DNA of 64,000 nt from Gammaproteobacteria bacterium (GTDB taxonomy: Bacteria > Pseudomonadota > Gammaproteobacteria > HyVt-429): positions 27,725 to 91,724 of the forward strand of contig JAADGI010000006.1 in the NCBI GenBank assembly GCA_013152415.1. The letters run 5' to 3'. The notes under the pieces were generated by a model. The model ran no database searches. It was not told the DNA's origin and was given only the letters and a program-made list of their open reading frames with translations. Position numbers and translations under genes: made by a program. Numbering within the stretch: the stretch's first letter is position 1; every line of letters begins with the position of its first letter. Shown here one piece after another: positions 44,542 to 54,647 of the stretch.

Positions 44542-44590
44542 CACCTGCGACTTAGCATACCATTATCGCCTTCGCTACCAAATCGGAGTC
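44542..44590 (-). pseudogene. Relic of a second intron 3' end plus tRNA-Arg 3' exon start
   Basis: On the minus strand ATTTGGTAGCGAAGG and TGGTATGCTAAGTCG correspond to ATTTGGCAGTGAAAA and TGGTATGCTAAGCCG at the 3' splice site of the tRNA-Arg intron. The rest of the tRNA (no T-arm) and the intron core are missing. It lies upstream of tRNA-Pro in the cluster. The interval up to folD (44591-44797) shows nothing else. Confidence 0.6.
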
Positions 44591-44797
44591 CGACCCCGTG
44601 AGCCTGGGGATTTAAACACGCTCGCGGTTCGACGTTCAACTCTTGGTGCTTTGTTTTGGGCCACAAACGCGGTCGGCGACTATACGCCCTGGCCTATTTG
44701 CCGTCAACGCATCCAAGGCCGGCCCCAGTGCTTGGTTTAGCGTGCCCGCTCATGCGATCATTCGCCGCCCAATCCACCCCTGCTGGGTACACGCCCC

Positions 44798-45649
44798 ATG
44801 AGCGCCAAAATTATAGACGGCAAAAAATTCGCCGCCCATCTCGCTGATAACATCAAAGGCGAAATTCTCCAATGGGTTACGGATGGCCATCGCGCCCCAG
44901 GGCTCGCAGTGGTGATTGTCGGTGACGACCCGGCATCTCAGGTGTATGTGAGCAAGAAGATAAAGATGTGCGAACAAGTCGGGATAAGCTCGTCACTGCA
45001 CCGATTTTCTGCTGATACGGGCCAACAGGAATTAATCGAGCTCATCGACCAACTCAACCAGGACCCGAAGATTGACGGTATCCTGGTACAATTGCCCTTA
45101 CCCGGTGGCCTCAATGAGGAACAGATCACCGAGCGTATTGACCCCAAAAAAGACGTGGATGGGCTTCACCCCTACAATCTGGGCCGTCTGGCGGCGCAGT
45201 CTCCCCTGTTGCGGCCCTGCACACCCCGGGGGGTGATGACCCTCCTGGAGAACATCAATGTTGACCTCGCCGGTGCCCATGCCGTGGTGATCGGAGCCTC
45301 GAATCTGGTGGGCCGTCCCATGGCCCTGGAGCTGCTGCGGGCCCGCTGCACCGTCACCATCTGCCACAGCCGGACCCGGGATCTACCCAAACAGGTCGGG
45401 CAGGCCGATATATTGGTGGTGGCCGTAGGCCAGGCTGGTTTGATCAAGGGTGAATGGATCAAACCTGGGTCGGTAGTCATCGACGTGGGTACCAATCGCA
45501 GCGAAGCGGGTCATCTGATAGGCGATGTGGAATTTGAGGCCGCCCGACATCGCGCCGCCTGGATCACCCCAGTCCCCGGTGGGGTGGGCCCCATGACCGT
45601 CATCACCCTTATGCAAAATACCCTGCAGGCCGCACGTAACCTTAGCTAG
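44798..45649 (+). CDS. folD: Bifunctional methylenetetrahydrofolate dehydrogenase/cyclohydrolase
   Basis: A 283-residue FolD interconverting 5,10-methylene- and 10-formyl-tetrahydrofolate with NADP. Key segments: the catalytic [14 protein letters not shown] (about 50-63), [28 protein letters not shown], and the nucleotide-binding [16 protein letters not shown]. The end [18 protein letters not shown] is the family signature. Monocistronic, with an R2 palindrome just after it. Confidence 0.96.
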   Translation: MSAKIIDGKKFAAHLADNIKGEILQWVTDGHRAPGLAVVIVGDDPASQVYVSKKIKMCEQVGISSSLHRFSADTGQQELIELIDQLNQDPKIDGILVQLPLPGGLNEEQITERIDPKKDVDGLHPYNLGRLAAQSPLLRPCTPRGVMTLLENINVDLAGAHAVVIGASNLVGRPMALELLRARCTVTICHSRTRDLPKQVGQADILVVAVGQAGLIKGEWIKPGSVVIDVGTNRSEAGHLIGDVEFEAARHRAAWITPVPGGVGPMTVITLMQNTLQAARNLS

Positions 45650-45690
45650 GTACCGCGCAGGCACTGTGGTCCTTCAGGGGAAACCCATGG

Positions 45691-45760
45691 ACTCGCCAAG
45701 GCACACCAGATACGCAATTAGATACCTTAATCCCTGGCATGCTTGGTACCTTGGCGAGAA
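45691..45760. repeat. Palindromic repeat family R2, copy A
   Basis: ACTCGCCAAGGCACACC at the left and GCTTGGTACCTTGGCGAGA at the right form an inverted repeat downstream of folD. Related copies follow htpG and egtB. Confidence 0.55.
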
Positions 45761-45862
45761 CATCGGTTCTCAAAGCATATACTTGGCCTGTGACCTGCGC
45801 CGGGCCCTGCCCACGGATTTTTCTGAAGACGCGGTATAAATAGCCAACAAATCATCCGGGCC

Positions 45863-45889
45863 TTGATTTTGGCCCATACAGCCCTATGT
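45863..45889 (+). promoter_or_regulatory. Sigma-32-type heat-shock promoter of htpG
   Basis: TTGATT (45863-45868), 13-bp spacer, CCCTATGT (45882-45889). The -10 differs from the heat-shock consensus CCCCATNT at one base, and the spacing equals that of the clpB promoter. The leader is about 56 nt. Confidence 0.6.
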
Positions 45890-45951
45890 TACTGAACATT
45901 CCATAGAATTTGGCCCACAGCACTGACCCGCGACACTGGAGTACTTGAACC

Positions 45952-47856
45952 ATGGCAGACGCCCCCCAATCTGAGACCCTAGGCTTCCAAACCGAGGTGC
46001 AACAATTATTGCACCTCATGATCCATTCCCTGTATGGCCACAAAGAGATATTCCTGCGTGAGCTTATCTCCAATGCCTCAGACGCCTGCGACCGCCTGCG
46101 GTTTGAAGCCCTGACTGACAATAGCCTGCTGTCTGATGACGACACACTGGGCGTCCAGGTGACTGTAGACAAAGATGCCCGCACCCTGTCGATCATCGAC
46201 AATGGCATCGGCATGAACCGGGAAGAGGTGATCGAACACATCGGCACTATCGCCCGCTCCGGAACCAAGCAATTCGTCAAGGCCCTCACCGGTGACGACA
46301 GCAAAGACGCCAACCTCATCGGCCAATTTGGGGTCGGTTTTTATTCCGCGTTTATGGTGGCCGATAAAGTCACCCTGACCACCCGCCGCGCCGGTGACAA
46401 AGCCGATCAAGGGGTACTTTGGGAGTCCAGCGGACAGGGTGAATACACCGTACAAACCCTGGACCGGCCTCAACGTGGCACCGAAGTCACACTGCATATA
46501 CGTGAGGGCGAGGATGAATACCTGGAATCCATGCGTCTGCGCAGCATCATCGCCAAGTATTCAGATCACATTTCCCTGCCCATCCAGATGCCCAAGGAAG
46601 TCGACGGCGACAAAAAAGACAATACCGAGCCCGAGTGGGAGACCATCAACAGCGGTTCAGCCCTGTGGGCACGACCCAAACAGGAGATCAGCGACGATGA
46701 ATACAATAGTTTTTACTCCAACCTGACCTTTGATCAAGAAAAACCCCTTGCCCATATTCATAGCCGGGTTGAGGGCAAACAGGAATACACCTCATTATTT
46801 TTCATTCCCAGTCACGCACCCTTTGACCTATGGGACCGTGAACGTCAATCCGGGCTAAAACTCTATGTGCGCCGCATCTTTATTATGGATGACAGCAAGC
46901 ACCTGATGCCATCCTATCTACGATTTATCCGTGGGATCGTGGATTCCATGGATTTGCCCCTGAATGTGTCAAGAGAATTCCTCCAGCACAACAAGGATAT
47001 CGACAAGATCCGCAATGCTTCGGTGAAAAAAATACTGGCTCAGCTCAAAACCCTGGCCGAAAAAGAACCGGACAAATACAAGACCTTCTGGAATGAATTT
47101 GGTCGTGCCCTGAAAGAGGGTATTGCCGAAGATACAGACAATCGCCAACAACTTGCTGATCTTCTCCGCTTTGCCACCACCCACAGCGAGTCCGACGAAC
47201 AAGCCCATTCTTTAAAAGATTATGTGGGCCGCATGCCGTTCAAACAAGATGCCATTTACTACCTCACGGCGGACAGCCACACCGCCGCATCACAATCGCC
47301 CCACCTGGAGATATTCCGAAAAAAGGATATTGAGGTCCTGTTATTAAGTGACACCATCGATGAGTGGGTCGTGACCCACCTCACTGAATATGAGGGTAAA
47401 CCACTCAAATCGATCGCCAAGGGGGCATTAGACCTGAAAGACCTGGATGACTCTGCGGACAAAACCGACAACAAGGACCAGGAAAAGGAATTCTCTGACC
47501 TGATCAAACAAATAAAAGGCGCTCTAAAAGACAGCGTTAAAGATGTGCGGCTGACAGACCGCCTCACCGATTCACCAGCCTGTCTGGTTACCGACGAACA
47601 AGATATGGGGGGCAATTTGGAACGCATCCTCAAATCTATCGGACAAGACCTGCCCGAACACAAACCCATCCTGGAAATCAATCCGGATCATGTTTTGATA
47701 AAACGCATCAGCGACGATAACAAACAGCTGGACGATTGGGCTCAGGTCCTGTTTGACCAGGCGGCCCTGGCCGAGGGTGCGGCCTTAAAGGCCCCAGCCG
47801 CCTATGTAAAACGCGTCAACAGCTTGTTAACCGGCACCATGACAGAAACGAAGTGA
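45952..47856 (+). CDS. htpG: Chaperone HtpG (Hsp90 family)
   Basis: A 634-residue Hsp90. The N-terminal GHKL ATPase has ELISNASDACDRLRFEAL, DNGIGMNREEV and GQFGVGFYSAFMV; the middle domain has LPLNVSREFLQHNKDI; a C-terminal dimer domain ends near SLLTGTM. Length and motifs are standard. GGAG stands before the ATG. A heat-shock promoter lies upstream and an R2 repeat downstream. Confidence 0.97.
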   Translation: MADAPQSETLGFQTEVQQLLHLMIHSLYGHKEIFLRELISNASDACDRLRFEALTDNSLLSDDDTLGVQVTVDKDARTLSIIDNGIGMNREEVIEHIGTIARSGTKQFVKALTGDDSKDANLIGQFGVGFYSAFMVADKVTLTTRRAGDKADQGVLWESSGQGEYTVQTLDRPQRGTEVTLHIREGEDEYLESMRLRSIIAKYSDHISLPIQMPKEVDGDKKDNTEPEWETINSGSALWARPKQEISDDEYNSFYSNLTFDQEKPLAHIHSRVEGKQEYTSLFFIPSHAPFDLWDRERQSGLKLYVRRIFIMDDSKHLMPSYLRFIRGIVDSMDLPLNVSREFLQHNKDIDKIRNASVKKILAQLKTLAEKEPDKYKTFWNEFGRALKEGIAEDTDNRQQLADLLRFATTHSESDEQAHSLKDYVGRMPFKQDAIYYLTADSHTAASQSPHLEIFRKKDIEVLLLSDTIDEWVVTHLTEYEGKPLKSIAKGALDLKDLDDSADKTDNKDQEKEFSDLIKQIKGALKDSVKDVRLTDRLTDSPACLVTDEQDMGGNLERILKSIGQDLPEHKPILEINPDHVLIKRISDDNKQLDDWAQVLFDQAALAEGAALKAPAAYVKRVNSLLTGTMTETK

Positions 47857-47892
47857 TGCACTCGTCGAGCCTACAGGCGTAAGCGGCGTAAT

Positions 47893-47951
47893 GCTCTCGC
47901 AAAGGCACAAAGAGAAGGTGATGATTCCTCTTGGCGTGCTTGGCGAGAGGG
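47893..47951. repeat. Palindromic repeat family R2, copy B
   Basis: CTCTCGCAAAGGCACAAAG on the left and CTTGGCGTGCTTGGCGAGAG on the right, placed between the convergent htpG and sugar nucleotidyltransferase genes. It could serve as a two-way transcription stop. Confidence 0.55.
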
Positions 47952-47991
47952 GGGAAATCTTAACGGGGCCGTAGCCAATTACGGTTATGTA

Positions 47992-49122
47992 TTAGACCGT
48001 CTTGCGCAGCAATCCATTGACATCACGGGCACGGGCATCGCCAACCCAGTCCACATCGGCATCCTCGGTGGTCAGTGAATTTCCATCCCGGTCCACACAG
48101 TAGCGGCCAAACACCACGGCATTGGAGATACAACCGCTGCCACCGATGCGGGTATATTCAAACAATATACTCCTTTCCACGCAGGCCCCCGCCTGTACAT
48201 GACAGCCATGGCCAATCCAGGCAGGGCCTTGTATGCGTGCGCCCGCCTCAATACGTGTTCCGGCACCGATATAGAGCGGACCATCAATCTCCACGCCGTC
48301 CCAATCCACCGATACATTGACCCCCACCCATACTCCAGGCCGCACCTGTTTTCCCGGCATCTCGATATTGTGTACGTGACCCTGCATGAGGGACTGGGTG
48401 GCACTCCAATAGTCACTCATCTTGCCAATGTCCACCCAATTAAAGGGCAGGTTAATAGCGTAAAACGGAAGGCCTTGTTTTAATATGCTCGGAAAAAGCT
48501 GGCTACCGATATCGTATTCCTGGTTTGAAGGAATCAGGTCCAGGACTTCAGGTTCAAAAATATAGATACCGGTATTCACCAGGGTGGATTGGGCCTCTTG
48601 GAGGCTGGGTTTTTCCTGAAATGAGGTGATACGGCCATCATCGTCGCACACCACGACACCGTAGTTGCTGACCTTTTCACGGGCCACGTCATGCACCACC
48701 ACACTGGCAATGGCACCACTGGCCTTGTGGCGCATGGCGGCATCAAGAATATTGAGATCAATCAGAGCATCACCACACAACACAATGGTGGTCTCGTCAA
48801 AAAACCCGCCAAACTCCTGTATCTTTTTCATCCCACCGGCCGAACCTATTGGTTGGCTGATGATGGCCCCCTCTTCGATATGGCCCTCAAAGGAATAGCC
48901 GATTTCGACCCCCCAGCGGCGACCGTCACCAAAGTAGCTTTCCAGCTTGTCGGGCAGGTGGCTGACATTGACCATAATCTCGCTAATGCCATAGCGCGCC
49001 AATTCGTCGATCAGATATTCCATAACCGGCTTGCCCAGAATAGGGATCATGGGCTTGGGTAATTCGTAGGTCAGTGGGCGCACTCGGGTGCCTTTGCCCG
49101 CGGCCAGGATCATGCCTTTCAT
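47992..49122 (-). CDS. NDP-sugar pyrophosphorylase (mannose-1-phosphate guanylyltransferase-like)
   Basis: A 376-residue two-domain protein: a nucleotidyltransferase (1-235) with MILAAGKGTRVRPLTYELPK and the catalytic LCGDALIDLNIL, then a left-handed beta-helix of hexapeptide repeats (about 255-350; GVWVGVNVSVDWDGVEI, GPLYIGAGTRIEAG, GPAWIGHG). It makes an NDP-sugar from NTP and a sugar 1-phosphate; GDP-mannose is the most likely product by similarity of layout, but UDP- or TDP-glucose cannot be ruled out. No linked sugar pathway genes are seen. Confidence 0.85.
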   Translation of the reverse strand: MKGMILAAGKGTRVRPLTYELPKPMIPILGKPVMEYLIDELARYGISEIMVNVSHLPDKLESYFGDGRRWGVEIGYSFEGHIEEGAIISQPIGSAGGMKKIQEFGGFFDETTIVLCGDALIDLNILDAAMRHKASGAIASVVVHDVAREKVSNYGVVVCDDDGRITSFQEKPSLQEAQSTLVNTGIYIFEPEVLDLIPSNQEYDIGSQLFPSILKQGLPFYAINLPFNWVDIGKMSDYWSATQSLMQGHVHNIEMPGKQVRPGVWVGVNVSVDWDGVEIDGPLYIGAGTRIEAGARIQGPAWIGHGCHVQAGACVERSILFEYTRIGGSGCISNAVVFGRYCVDRDGNSLTTEDADVDWVGDARARDVNGLLRKTV

Positions 49123-49392
49123 AGGGTTGTACTCATAAGCAAGTTTCTTGACAGAATGGTCTTGTTATTGTGCACAGCAATCGGTTTCTATAGACAAGGA
49201 AACAGCTCCACCCTGCTGGCGGCCGGGCAGAATAACCCGCCTACCTGCGGGGAATCAAGGTCACCGGTAACAGTAGGCCAAAGCAGCAAACAAATCCCGG
49301 TTTCCATACAAAACTGTATTGCCGCCCCACTGCCAAGCCGGTAGCATCTTGGACCAGACGAGATCCAACACGAATCACCAGGCCGACACCCC

Positions 49393-49668
49393 ATGAACGA
49401 TATTGTTGTTGAACACAATCCATCACCTGCCAAACTCGAAGTCATGAATGTAGACGACTGGCCCATCTGGACCAAAGAGGTATCCACCTTTGACTGGACC
49501 TACGATACTGCCGAGACCTGCTATATCCTTGAGGGCAGCGCAACAGTGACGCCCAAAAAGGGTGGGCCGGTGCGATTGGAAGAAGGTGATCTGGTGAACT
49601 TTGCCAGGGGCCTGTCTTGCACCTGGGAAATCCACCAGGCGATTAAAAAACACTACGACCTCAAATGA
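49393..49668 (+). CDS. Small cupin-domain protein (DUF861/Cupin_3)
   Basis: A 91-residue single-domain cupin. Recognisable parts are ETCYILEGSATVTPKKGGP and LEEGDLVNFARGLSCTWEI, the Cupin_3 pattern. The usual His ligands of metal cupins are largely absent, as in many DUF861 members. It is followed after 26 bp by the YdjM-type gene and may be co-transcribed. Function unknown. Confidence 0.8.
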   Translation: MNDIVVEHNPSPAKLEVMNVDDWPIWTKEVSTFDWTYDTAETCYILEGSATVTPKKGGPVRLEEGDLVNFARGLSCTWEIHQAIKKHYDLK

Positions 49669-49694
49669 CACTCGAGCCCTATTGAGCCCCAAGC

Positions 49695-50237
49695 ATGGCC
49701 ACCCCGGTTGCCCACAGCCTGACCGCGACAGTGGTGTTCTTGCTCATTGAGCGGCGTATGCCTTCCTGGCGGGAGGGGTTGTTGTGGCTATATGTGGCGG
49801 CCGCCAATCTGTCCGATTTCGATTTTCTGCCCGGACTATTATCAGGTGACATGGAGCGTTTCCATCGCGATGCCAGCCACAGTTTTGTATTCGCTGCAAT
49901 CTGCGGTGTGCTGGTTTACAGCATCGCCCGCTGGCGCCGAGCCGATAAACCGCTACGGACCGGAGGCCTGGCCGCCGGTCTGGTGGGATCCCACGTGGTG
50001 ATCGACTGGTTGACCCGGGACCCGAGCCCACCCATGGGTGTCCCGGCGCTGTGGCCCATTACTGAGGCACATTACACCGCCCCGTGGCATCTGTTCCTCA
50101 ACGTGGAACGTCACGGTCTGGACTCCCTCGACGTCTGGCTGCACAACCTGCTCGGTGCCACCCTCGAGTTCGGGGTCTTGTTGCCACTGCTATTACTGGC
50201 CTGGTTTTGGGGTCACCGCTACCGCACACCGAGGTAG
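49695..50237 (+). CDS. Membrane-bound metal-dependent hydrolase family protein (YdjM type)
   Basis: A 180-residue membrane protein with about four hydrophobic segments. It has the family's polar motifs: HSLTATVV near the start, NLSDFDFLPGL (40-50), FHRDASHSFVFA (about 56-67) and HVVIDWLTRDP (about 97-107). These His/Asp residues would bind metal. The family is named for YdjM, a LexA-regulated inner-membrane protein; no enzyme activity is established. Confidence 0.8.
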   Translation: MATPVAHSLTATVVFLLIERRMPSWREGLLWLYVAAANLSDFDFLPGLLSGDMERFHRDASHSFVFAAICGVLVYSIARWRRADKPLRTGGLAAGLVGSHVVIDWLTRDPSPPMGVPALWPITEAHYTAPWHLFLNVERHGLDSLDVWLHNLLGATLEFGVLLPLLLLAWFWGHRYRTPR

Positions 50238-50304
50238 ACTGCCGATCCGATCACCCCAACGGAGACGCCGGATCAAAATACCGCCAGGGTATCCTGCCTG
50301 CAGG

Positions 50305-52905
50305 CTAGGCTACCTGTATCTGGCCTGGATCACCCTTGCTGAACGTAAACTGATCAGCTTTTGTATCCACAAGAATGAGATCACCGGTTTGAAACCGACC
50401 GCTGAGAATCTCTTGGGCCAAGGGGTTCTCAATGGACGTCTGGATAGCACGTCGCAGCGGTCGCGCACCATACACCGGATCAAAACCCACTGCGGCAATT
50501 TTATCCAGGGCGTTATCGGATAAGATCATATCCATATCACGACCACGCAAACGAGCCCGCAAGTCCTGTACCTGGATGGCGGCAATAGCATGGAGTTGTT
50601 CCCGAGCCAGGGAGCGAAACACCACCGACTCGTCAATTCTGTTGATAAACTCCGGTCGAAACTGGCTGGCCACGACTTCCATCACCGTCTTTTTCATCTG
50701 CTCGTATTGCCCCTCGCCAGCCAACTCTTGTATGGCCTGTGATCCCAGATTAGAGGTCATAATAATTATGGTATTACGAAAATCCACGGTGCGCCCATGG
50801 CCGTCAGTGAGCCGACCATCATCGAGCACTTGTAACAACACATTGAAAACATCCGGGTGGGCCTTCTCAATCTCATCCAACAGCACCACTGAGTAGGGCT
50901 TACGGCGAACTGCCTCGGTGAGTTGACCGCCTTCTTCATAGCCCACATAACCCGGGGGCGCACCGATCAGTCGCGCCACCGAATGTTTTTCCATGTACTC
51001 CGACATGTCGATACGCACCATAGCCTCATCGGTGTCAAACAAAAATGCGGCCAGGGCCTTGGTGAGTTCGGTCTTGCCCACCCCGGTGGGGCCCAAGAAC
51101 AAGAAGGACCCATAGGGCCGATCAGGATCGGACAGGCCCGCCCGGGATCGGCGTATGGCATCGGACACCGCAGTGACTGCCTCGTCCTGACCCACCACCC
51201 GCTGATGCAGCTCCTGCTCCATACGCAACAATTTATCCCGTTCGCCCTCCAGCATCTTGGACACCGGTATCCCAGTCCAGCGCGACACCACCTCGGCAAT
51301 CTCTTCATCACCAACTTTATTGCGCAGCAATTTCATCTCCAGCATCTCGGCCTGGGACGCCATATCCAGTTGCTTTTCCAGTTCGGGGATACGGCCATAT
51401 TGCAACTCTGACATCCGTGCCAGGTCACCCGCTCGCCGTGCGGTTTCCAGATCCAGGCGGGAACGTTCCAGGGCCTCTTTGATATGCTGGGTACCATGAA
51501 GTGCGGCCTTCTCAGCCTTCCACACCTCCTCGAGATCTGAATATTCGCGCTCCAATTTGCTAATCGCTGATTCCAGATCACTCAAACGCTTTTTAGACGC
51601 CTCATCAGATTCTTTTTTCAAGGCCTCACGTTCGATCTTGAGCTGGATGAGGCGTCTTTCCAGACGATCCATCACTTCCGGTTTGGAATCGATCTCCATA
51701 CGAATCCGACTACCGGCCTCATCAATCAAGTCGATGGCCTTGTCCGGCAACTTGCGATCACTGATATAACGATGCGACAAGGTGGCCGCCGCCACAATTG
51801 CCGGATCAGTGATCTCGACACCGTGATGGACCTCATACTTTTCCTTGAGGCCGCGTAAAATGGCAATGGTGTCCTCCACCGAAGGCTCTTCTACCAGAAC
51901 CTTTTGGAAGCGCCGCTCCAGGGCCGCGTCCTTCTCTATATATTTCCGATATTCATCTAAGGTGGTGGCACCGATACAGTGCAATTCGCCCCGGGCCAGG
52001 GCGGGTTTCAACATATTACCCGCATCCATGGAGCCCTCCGCCTTACCCGCACCCACCATGGTGTGCATCTCATCAATAAACAGGATGATATTGCCTTCCT
52101 GTTTGGCCAGGTCCTGGAGCACGGCCTTGAGGCGCTCTTCGAATTCACCCCGAAACTTTGCCCCAGCAATCAGGGCACCCATGTCCAGGGACAGCACCCG
52201 CCGCCCCTTCAGGCCTTCGGGCACTTCTCCGTTGACGATACGCTGGGCAAGCCCCTCGACGATGGCGGTCTTACCCACACCAGGTTCGCCGATCAACACC
52301 GGATTGTTCTTGGTACGCCGTTGGAGCACTTGAATAGCACGGCGAATCTCGTCATCACGACCTATCACCGGATCAAGCTTGCCCTGTTCGGCCCGCTCGG
52401 TAAGGTCAATGGTATATTTTTCCAGGGCCTGGCGATGCTCTTCTGCATTCGGGTCATCCACCACCTGACCATCACGCATGTGATCAACGGCCTGCTCAAC
52501 CGCCGTCTTGTCGGCCCCTGATTTACGCAGCAGGTCACCGGCACCGTTGGGGATATCGAGCACGGCCAGCAAAAACATCTCACTGGAGATGTACTGATCC
52601 TTACGTTGCTGGGCCAGTTTATCGGTGTGATTCAGGATCCGATTAAGCTCTGGGGAGATGTGTACATCGCCTTCCATACCCTGAACCCGGGGCAGGTGGT
52701 CTAAGGCATCGCCCAATTGTGAGCGCAATAGATTGAGGTTGACGGCGGACTGGCTCAACAGGGGGCGCAGACTCCCCCCCTCCTGGTCGAGCAGGGCCTG
52801 TAATACGTGCAGGGGTTCGATGTACTGGTGGTCGCGGCCCACCGCCAGGCTCTGGGCGTCGGCCAGGGCGGCCTGAAATTTTCCGGTCAGTTTATCCATT
52901 CGCAT
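50305..52905 (-). CDS. clpB: ClpB disaggregase
   Basis: An 866-residue Hsp100 protein with an N domain (1-145), NBD1 with Walker [16 protein letters not shown] and Walker [14 protein letters not shown], the M-domain coiled coil (about 405-525), and NBD2 with [15 protein letters not shown] and [13 protein letters not shown]. ClpP-binding IGF/L loops are absent, as expected for ClpB. It rescues aggregated proteins together with DnaK. A sigma-32-type promoter with a perfect CCCCATCT -10 lies upstream. Confidence 0.97.
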   Translation of the reverse strand: MRMDKLTGKFQAALADAQSLAVGRDHQYIEPLHVLQALLDQEGGSLRPLLSQSAVNLNLLRSQLGDALDHLPRVQGMEGDVHISPELNRILNHTDKLAQQRKDQYISSEMFLLAVLDIPNGAGDLLRKSGADKTAVEQAVDHMRDGQVVDDPNAEEHRQALEKYTIDLTERAEQGKLDPVIGRDDEIRRAIQVLQRRTKNNPVLIGEPGVGKTAIVEGLAQRIVNGEVPEGLKGRRVLSLDMGALIAGAKFRGEFEERLKAVLQDLAKQEGNIILFIDEMHTMVGAGKAEGSMDAGNMLKPALARGELHCIGATTLDEYRKYIEKDAALERRFQKVLVEEPSVEDTIAILRGLKEKYEVHHGVEITDPAIVAAATLSHRYISDRKLPDKAIDLIDEAGSRIRMEIDSKPEVMDRLERRLIQLKIEREALKKESDEASKKRLSDLESAISKLEREYSDLEEVWKAEKAALHGTQHIKEALERSRLDLETARRAGDLARMSELQYGRIPELEKQLDMASQAEMLEMKLLRNKVGDEEIAEVVSRWTGIPVSKMLEGERDKLLRMEQELHQRVVGQDEAVTAVSDAIRRSRAGLSDPDRPYGSFLFLGPTGVGKTELTKALAAFLFDTDEAMVRIDMSEYMEKHSVARLIGAPPGYVGYEEGGQLTEAVRRKPYSVVLLDEIEKAHPDVFNVLLQVLDDGRLTDGHGRTVDFRNTIIIMTSNLGSQAIQELAGEGQYEQMKKTVMEVVASQFRPEFINRIDESVVFRSLAREQLHAIAAIQVQDLRARLRGRDMDMILSDNALDKIAAVGFDPVYGARPLRRAIQTSIENPLAQEILSGRFQTGDLILVDTKADQFTFSKGDPGQIQVA

Positions 52906-52942
52906 AATGGGTGGCTCCCAAGGCTACATTGTCATTACCCCA

Positions 52943-52971
52943 TAAGATGGGGTGTGCAACCCAAGAATCAA
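52943..52971 (-). promoter_or_regulatory. Sigma-32-type heat-shock promoter of clpB
   Basis: Minus strand TTGATT (52966-52971), 13-bp spacer, CCCCATCTTA (52943-52952). The -10 fits the heat-shock consensus CCCCATNT exactly. About 40-nt leader. Confidence 0.75.
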
Positions 52972-53028
52972 CCCAATATGCTGTACACATCCACTCGCCG
53001 GGCTAAGGCCCGGTCTACAAACTACTAT

Positions 53029-54453
53029 TCAATACACCCCGATATCAATGTAACTCGTCGCAATCTTTTTGATGGCAACAACGTAGGCGGCAACACGATA
53101 ACTGTCCACCTGCTCATTACCCAGGCGTAGGCTCTTCATGTCCTGAAAGGCCAGGCGCATGGTGTCATCCAGACCCGATCGCACCAAATCCAATTCATCC
53201 GCCCCACGGGTTAGATTCTCCTTAAGGTCTTCGGCGACATGGACCCCCGTATGTTCCTCCAGCATGGCGGCAATCTGGTGGCCCCGCAATTCGTCTTGAC
53301 GACGCTGCATACGCCCGAAACGAATATGTGAAATATTCCGTATCCATTCAAAGTAGGACACCGTGACACCACCGGCGTTGACGTAGGCGTCGGGTAAAAT
53401 AATGACACCCCGCTGTTGAAGTTTTTGATCAGCGCCATAGGTGACCGGGCCATTGGCGGCCTCAGCAATCAACCGAGCCTGGATGCGGTCCGCATTACCC
53501 TCATGAATCTGTGCCTCAAGGGCGGCAGGAATAAGGATATCGCAATCCATTTCCAGAACTTTGGCACCCTCCTCCACAAAACGGGCACCGGGGTACCCTT
53601 TGATGGTCTTGTTCTCCACAATGTAACGATAAACATCTTCCACAGACAGGCCGTCCTCATCGATCAGGGCACCATCTCGTTCGATGATGGCGATGATCTT
53701 GCTGCCGTCCTCCTCAGACAAAAACTTGGCGGCGTGATAGCCGACGTTACCCAGCCCCTGGATTACGATACGCTTAGCCCCCAGCCCCCCTTCCAGGTTG
53801 GCGGCCTTGACATCATCGGGGTGGCGAAAATATTCACGCAAGGCATACTGAACACCACGACCGGTAGCCTCAGTACGGCCACGAATCCCCCCGTGGTGTA
53901 CCGGTTTGCCGGTCACGCAGGCAGCGTAATTGATGTCCTCCGGGTGCAGGTGCTTGTAGGTATCGGCCATCCACGCCATCTCCCGTTGTCCGGTACCCAT
54001 ATCCGGTGCCGGTACGTTGGTGGCAGGGCTTAAAAAGCCTTTTCGTACCAACTCCAGAGTAAAGCGGCGGGTGATTTGCTGCATTTCATCCCGGTCGTAC
54101 TTTCTTGGATCGATGATCAAGCCACCCTTAGATCCCCCAAAAGGTACATCGACGATGGCACACTTGAAGGTCATCAATGCCGCCAGCGCCTCCACTTCGT
54201 CCTGATTAACCCCAGGAGCGAAGCGAATACCCCCTTTGGCAGGCAGGCGATGGGTGCTGTGCACCGCGCGCCAACCGGTAAATATCTCTAACTTGCCCCT
54301 TATCTTGACGGGGAAACGCATTTGCAACACCGAATTACAGGCCTTGATGGCCCCGGCGATGCCTGGATCGAGGTCCATGATTGAGATGGCCCGATCTACC
54401 ATCAGATCCACACCCTCCCTAAACGTGATTTGTGGTACAGGATTTGCCGTCAT
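53029..54453 (-). CDS. gdhA: NAD(P)-dependent glutamate dehydrogenase family protein
   Basis: A 474-residue Glu/Leu/Phe/Val dehydrogenase. Catalytic residues lie in RLPAKGGIRFAPGVN, the lysine block LAALMTFKCAIVDVPFGGSKGG and PAPDMGTGQREMAWMAD. The Rossmann motif is IQGLGNVGYHAAKFL. The layout matches bacterial glutamate dehydrogenases (deamination of glutamate or reductive amination of 2-oxoglutarate). NAD versus NADP cannot be decided. The next upstream gene, in the same orientation, is a GltB-like protein, both linked to glutamate metabolism. Confidence 0.9.
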   Translation of the reverse strand: MTANPVPQITFREGVDLMVDRAISIMDLDPGIAGAIKACNSVLQMRFPVKIRGKLEIFTGWRAVHSTHRLPAKGGIRFAPGVNQDEVEALAALMTFKCAIVDVPFGGSKGGLIIDPRKYDRDEMQQITRRFTLELVRKGFLSPATNVPAPDMGTGQREMAWMADTYKHLHPEDINYAACVTGKPVHHGGIRGRTEATGRGVQYALREYFRHPDDVKAANLEGGLGAKRIVIQGLGNVGYHAAKFLSEEDGSKIIAIIERDGALIDEDGLSVEDVYRYIVENKTIKGYPGARFVEEGAKVLEMDCDILIPAALEAQIHEGNADRIQARLIAEAANGPVTYGADQKLQQRGVIILPDAYVNAGGVTVSYFEWIRNISHIRFGRMQRRQDELRGHQIAAMLEEHTGVHVAEDLKENLTRGADELDLVRSGLDDTMRLAFQDMKSLRLGNEQVDSYRVAAYVVAIKKIATSYIDIGVY

Positions 54454-54647
54454 GTCTACCCCCGTAGGTCCTTGTGGTTGTCACCCCCGCACAGAACACA
54501 GCCGCTCTGCCACCGGTCCCATAAAGAGCACCGGGGAAGATCCCTGGAGAGGAGTCCCGGCGGAGACAAATGCCGAGCACGATTGATGGTGACTTCACCT
54601 GCAAGACAAGCAAAGCTTAGGCCAATTTCAGGATTTACAGAAAATAA

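Noticed and set aside
53416..54033. Open frame of 205 codons on the plus strand
   Set aside because: Antisense to the glutamate dehydrogenase gene.
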